Assembly: GCA_003489505.1 (NCBI GenBank)
Contig: DNMA01000047.1
Location: forward strand, 1-8,020
Reading direction: 5' to 3'
Length of the DNA stretch: 8,020 bases
Source of the DNA: Legionellales bacterium
GTDB taxonomy: Bacteria > Pseudomonadota > Gammaproteobacteria > Legionellales > Legionellaceae
Shown here: piece by piece, positions 7,556 to 8,020 of the stretch
Position numbering within the stretch: the stretch's first letter is position 1
Layout: each line of letters opens with the position of its first letter
The notes under the pieces: model-generated
Told to the model about the DNA's origin: nothing
Seen by the model: only the letters and a program-made list of their open reading frames with translations
Databases searched by the model: none
Made by a program: the position numbers and the translations under genes

Positions 7556-7584
7556 TTGACCGAACAGGCTTTTAGAATTAATAT
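7556..7584 (+). promoter_or_regulatory. Promoter of tRNA-Asn
   Basis: TTGACC (7556-7561) and TAATAT (7579-7584) are spaced by exactly 17 bp. Directly upstream is an A-tract (7546-7553) that could act as an UP element. The predicted start is about 7591, only 3-4 nt before the tRNA, so processing needs little trimming. Near-consensus elements with an A-tract are usual for stable RNA genes. Confidence 0.7.
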
Positions 7585-7594
7585 TTCGTCAGAT

Positions 7595-7670
7595 TCCTCG
7601 GTAGCTCAGTCGGTAGAGCGGATGACTGTTAATCATTAGGTCACAGGTTCGAGTCCTGTCCGAGGAGCCA
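7595..7670 (+). tRNA. tRNA-Asn (anticodon GTT)
   Basis: The 76-nt gene folds completely. The acceptor stem is TCCTCGG (7595-7601) with CCGAGGA (7660-7666), then discriminator G and an encoded CCA (7668-7670). The D-arm is GCTC/GAGC with loop AGTCGGTA. The anticodon stem is GATGA/TCATT with loop CTGTTAA, giving anticodon GTT at 7628-7630. The variable loop is AGGTC. The T-arm is ACAGG/CCTGT with loop TTCGAGT. It is the probable chromosomal attachment site for the element on its right: its 3' 30 bases are also the last codons of the opposing recombinase gene. No terminator is seen downstream before the recombinase coding region. Confidence 0.97.
7641..7670. other. Predicted attachment-site region (attL/attR side) in the tRNA 3' end
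   Basis: The 30 bp shared by the tRNA-Asn 3' end and the recombinase 3' end mark the likely boundary between chromosome (left) and integrated element (right). The exact crossover cannot be placed, because the second copy of the att core lies beyond the window. Support is positional: an integrase-type gene abutting and entering an intact tRNA gene. Confidence 0.5.
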
Positions 7671-8020
7671 ATTAGGACGATGTGGTAAGTTTAGGAAGAC
7701 ATCAAACGGTTTTCGTGGTTTAAACACTAGCTTTTCAGCATTCATTTCCAAGTTCGGAAATAAAATTGTGATAATTCGCCTCTTTTCCTCCAGTTCCGAA
7801 CTTTTGAACAAATCATGAGCTTTCGACGCTAAGGCAAATATAGTTGATAGAGATTTATTAAAACCATCATCTGCTTCAGTTAATCTTTGTAGCCTAACTT
7901 CGACGTTGTGTCGCTCAGCCTGAAGACCTGTGATTATCTCATCGTATTCTTCTTTTGAGATTTGAGCATCTAAAAACAAGTCTCTAGCTCTTGTTATCCG
8001 AGTTTGAATGGTTTGATACT
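7641..8020 (-). CDS. Large serine recombinase/integrase, C-terminal part (5' end beyond window)
   Basis: The reading frame is open from the right edge to a TGA inside tRNA-Asn, so the visible 125 residues are the C-terminus of a longer protein. A possible TTG start at 7979 is not needed, since in-frame codons continue upstream. The sequence fits the C-terminal part of Pin-like large serine recombinases: a charged coiled-coil stretch (TRARDLFLDAQISKEEYDEI, later LQAERHNVEVRLQRL), then FNKSLSTIFALASKAHDLFKS, then ELEEKRRIITILFPNLEMN, then a basic proline segment. Such enzymes integrate or excise mobile elements; the catalytic serine domain lies outside the window. The last nine residues, WLLGQDSNL, and the stop are encoded by the antisense of the tRNA 3' end, starting exactly at the complement of CCA. 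The family assignment comes from pattern only and the N-terminus is unseen, so certainty is moderate to good. Confidence 0.8.
   Translation of the reverse strand, partial: YQTIQTRITRARDLFLDAQISKEEYDEIITGLQAERHNVEVRLQRLTEADDGFNKSLSTIFALASKAHDLFKSSELEEKRRIITILFPNLEMNAEKLVFKPRKPFDVFLNLPHRPNWLLGQDSNL

Noticed and set aside
7534..7556. AGGT...ACCT with T-run and A-run that could form an AT hairpin before the tRNA promoter
   Set aside because: The stem is mostly A-T with a 1-nt loop and an internal mismatch; better explained as an A-tract next to the -35 element.
7977..7979. TTG as start of a small 112-residue protein
   Set aside because: The frame stays open upstream to the window edge and the upstream residues continue the recombinase pattern, so this is an internal leucine codon.

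Overview
The window reads as chromosome of an AT-rich Gram-negative bacterium, most likely a gammaproteobacterium. This rests on an Hfq of proteobacterial type (YKHAIS motif), a UvrB that keeps E. coli residue numbering at its hairpin tyrosines, a WrbA of standard length, a TIGR01777/YfcH-type protein and an O-antigen/capsule-type ABC exporter. The divergent uvrB/aspartate aminotransferase pair and low GC would fit a Legionella/Coxiella-like lineage, but that is inference and not tested.

Layout, left to right. Positions 1-1240 (minus) hold the start of a polysaccharide-export ABC operon: a Wzm/KpsM-like permease, then, 2 bp later, the 5' part of a Wzt/KpsT-like ATPase that runs off the left edge. 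Positions 1352-2152 (plus) hold a TspO-family membrane protein and a short, divergent hfq with its own promoter. hfq converges on a periplasmic TlpA-like thioredoxin (2176-2631, minus), and one 11-bp hairpin overlaps both stop codons. Positions 2767-4287 (plus) hold wrbA and a TIGR01777 epimerase-like gene, separated by 3 bp, which end tail-to-tail with uvrB in a 4-bp overlap. uvrB (4284-6266, minus) and an aspartate aminotransferase (6296-7477, plus) are divergent, with 29 bp between their start codons.

The right end is an integration boundary. An intact tRNA-Asn(GTT) with its own strong promoter (7556-7670) is followed at once, on the opposite strand, by the 3' end of a large serine recombinase gene that runs off the right edge. 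The last nine codons and the stop of the recombinase lie inside the tRNA gene, beginning exactly at the CCA end. The simplest reading is that a mobile element carrying a serine integrase has inserted at the 3' end of tRNA-Asn and extends beyond position 8020.

Most of the window is ordinary housekeeping DNA. The points that deserve attention are the recombinase/tRNA overlap, the Hfq with substitutions at normally conserved RNA-binding positions, and several inverted repeats at promoters and gene ends. I see no CRISPR array, insertion sequence or origin. No gene-free stretch exceeds about 140 bp.
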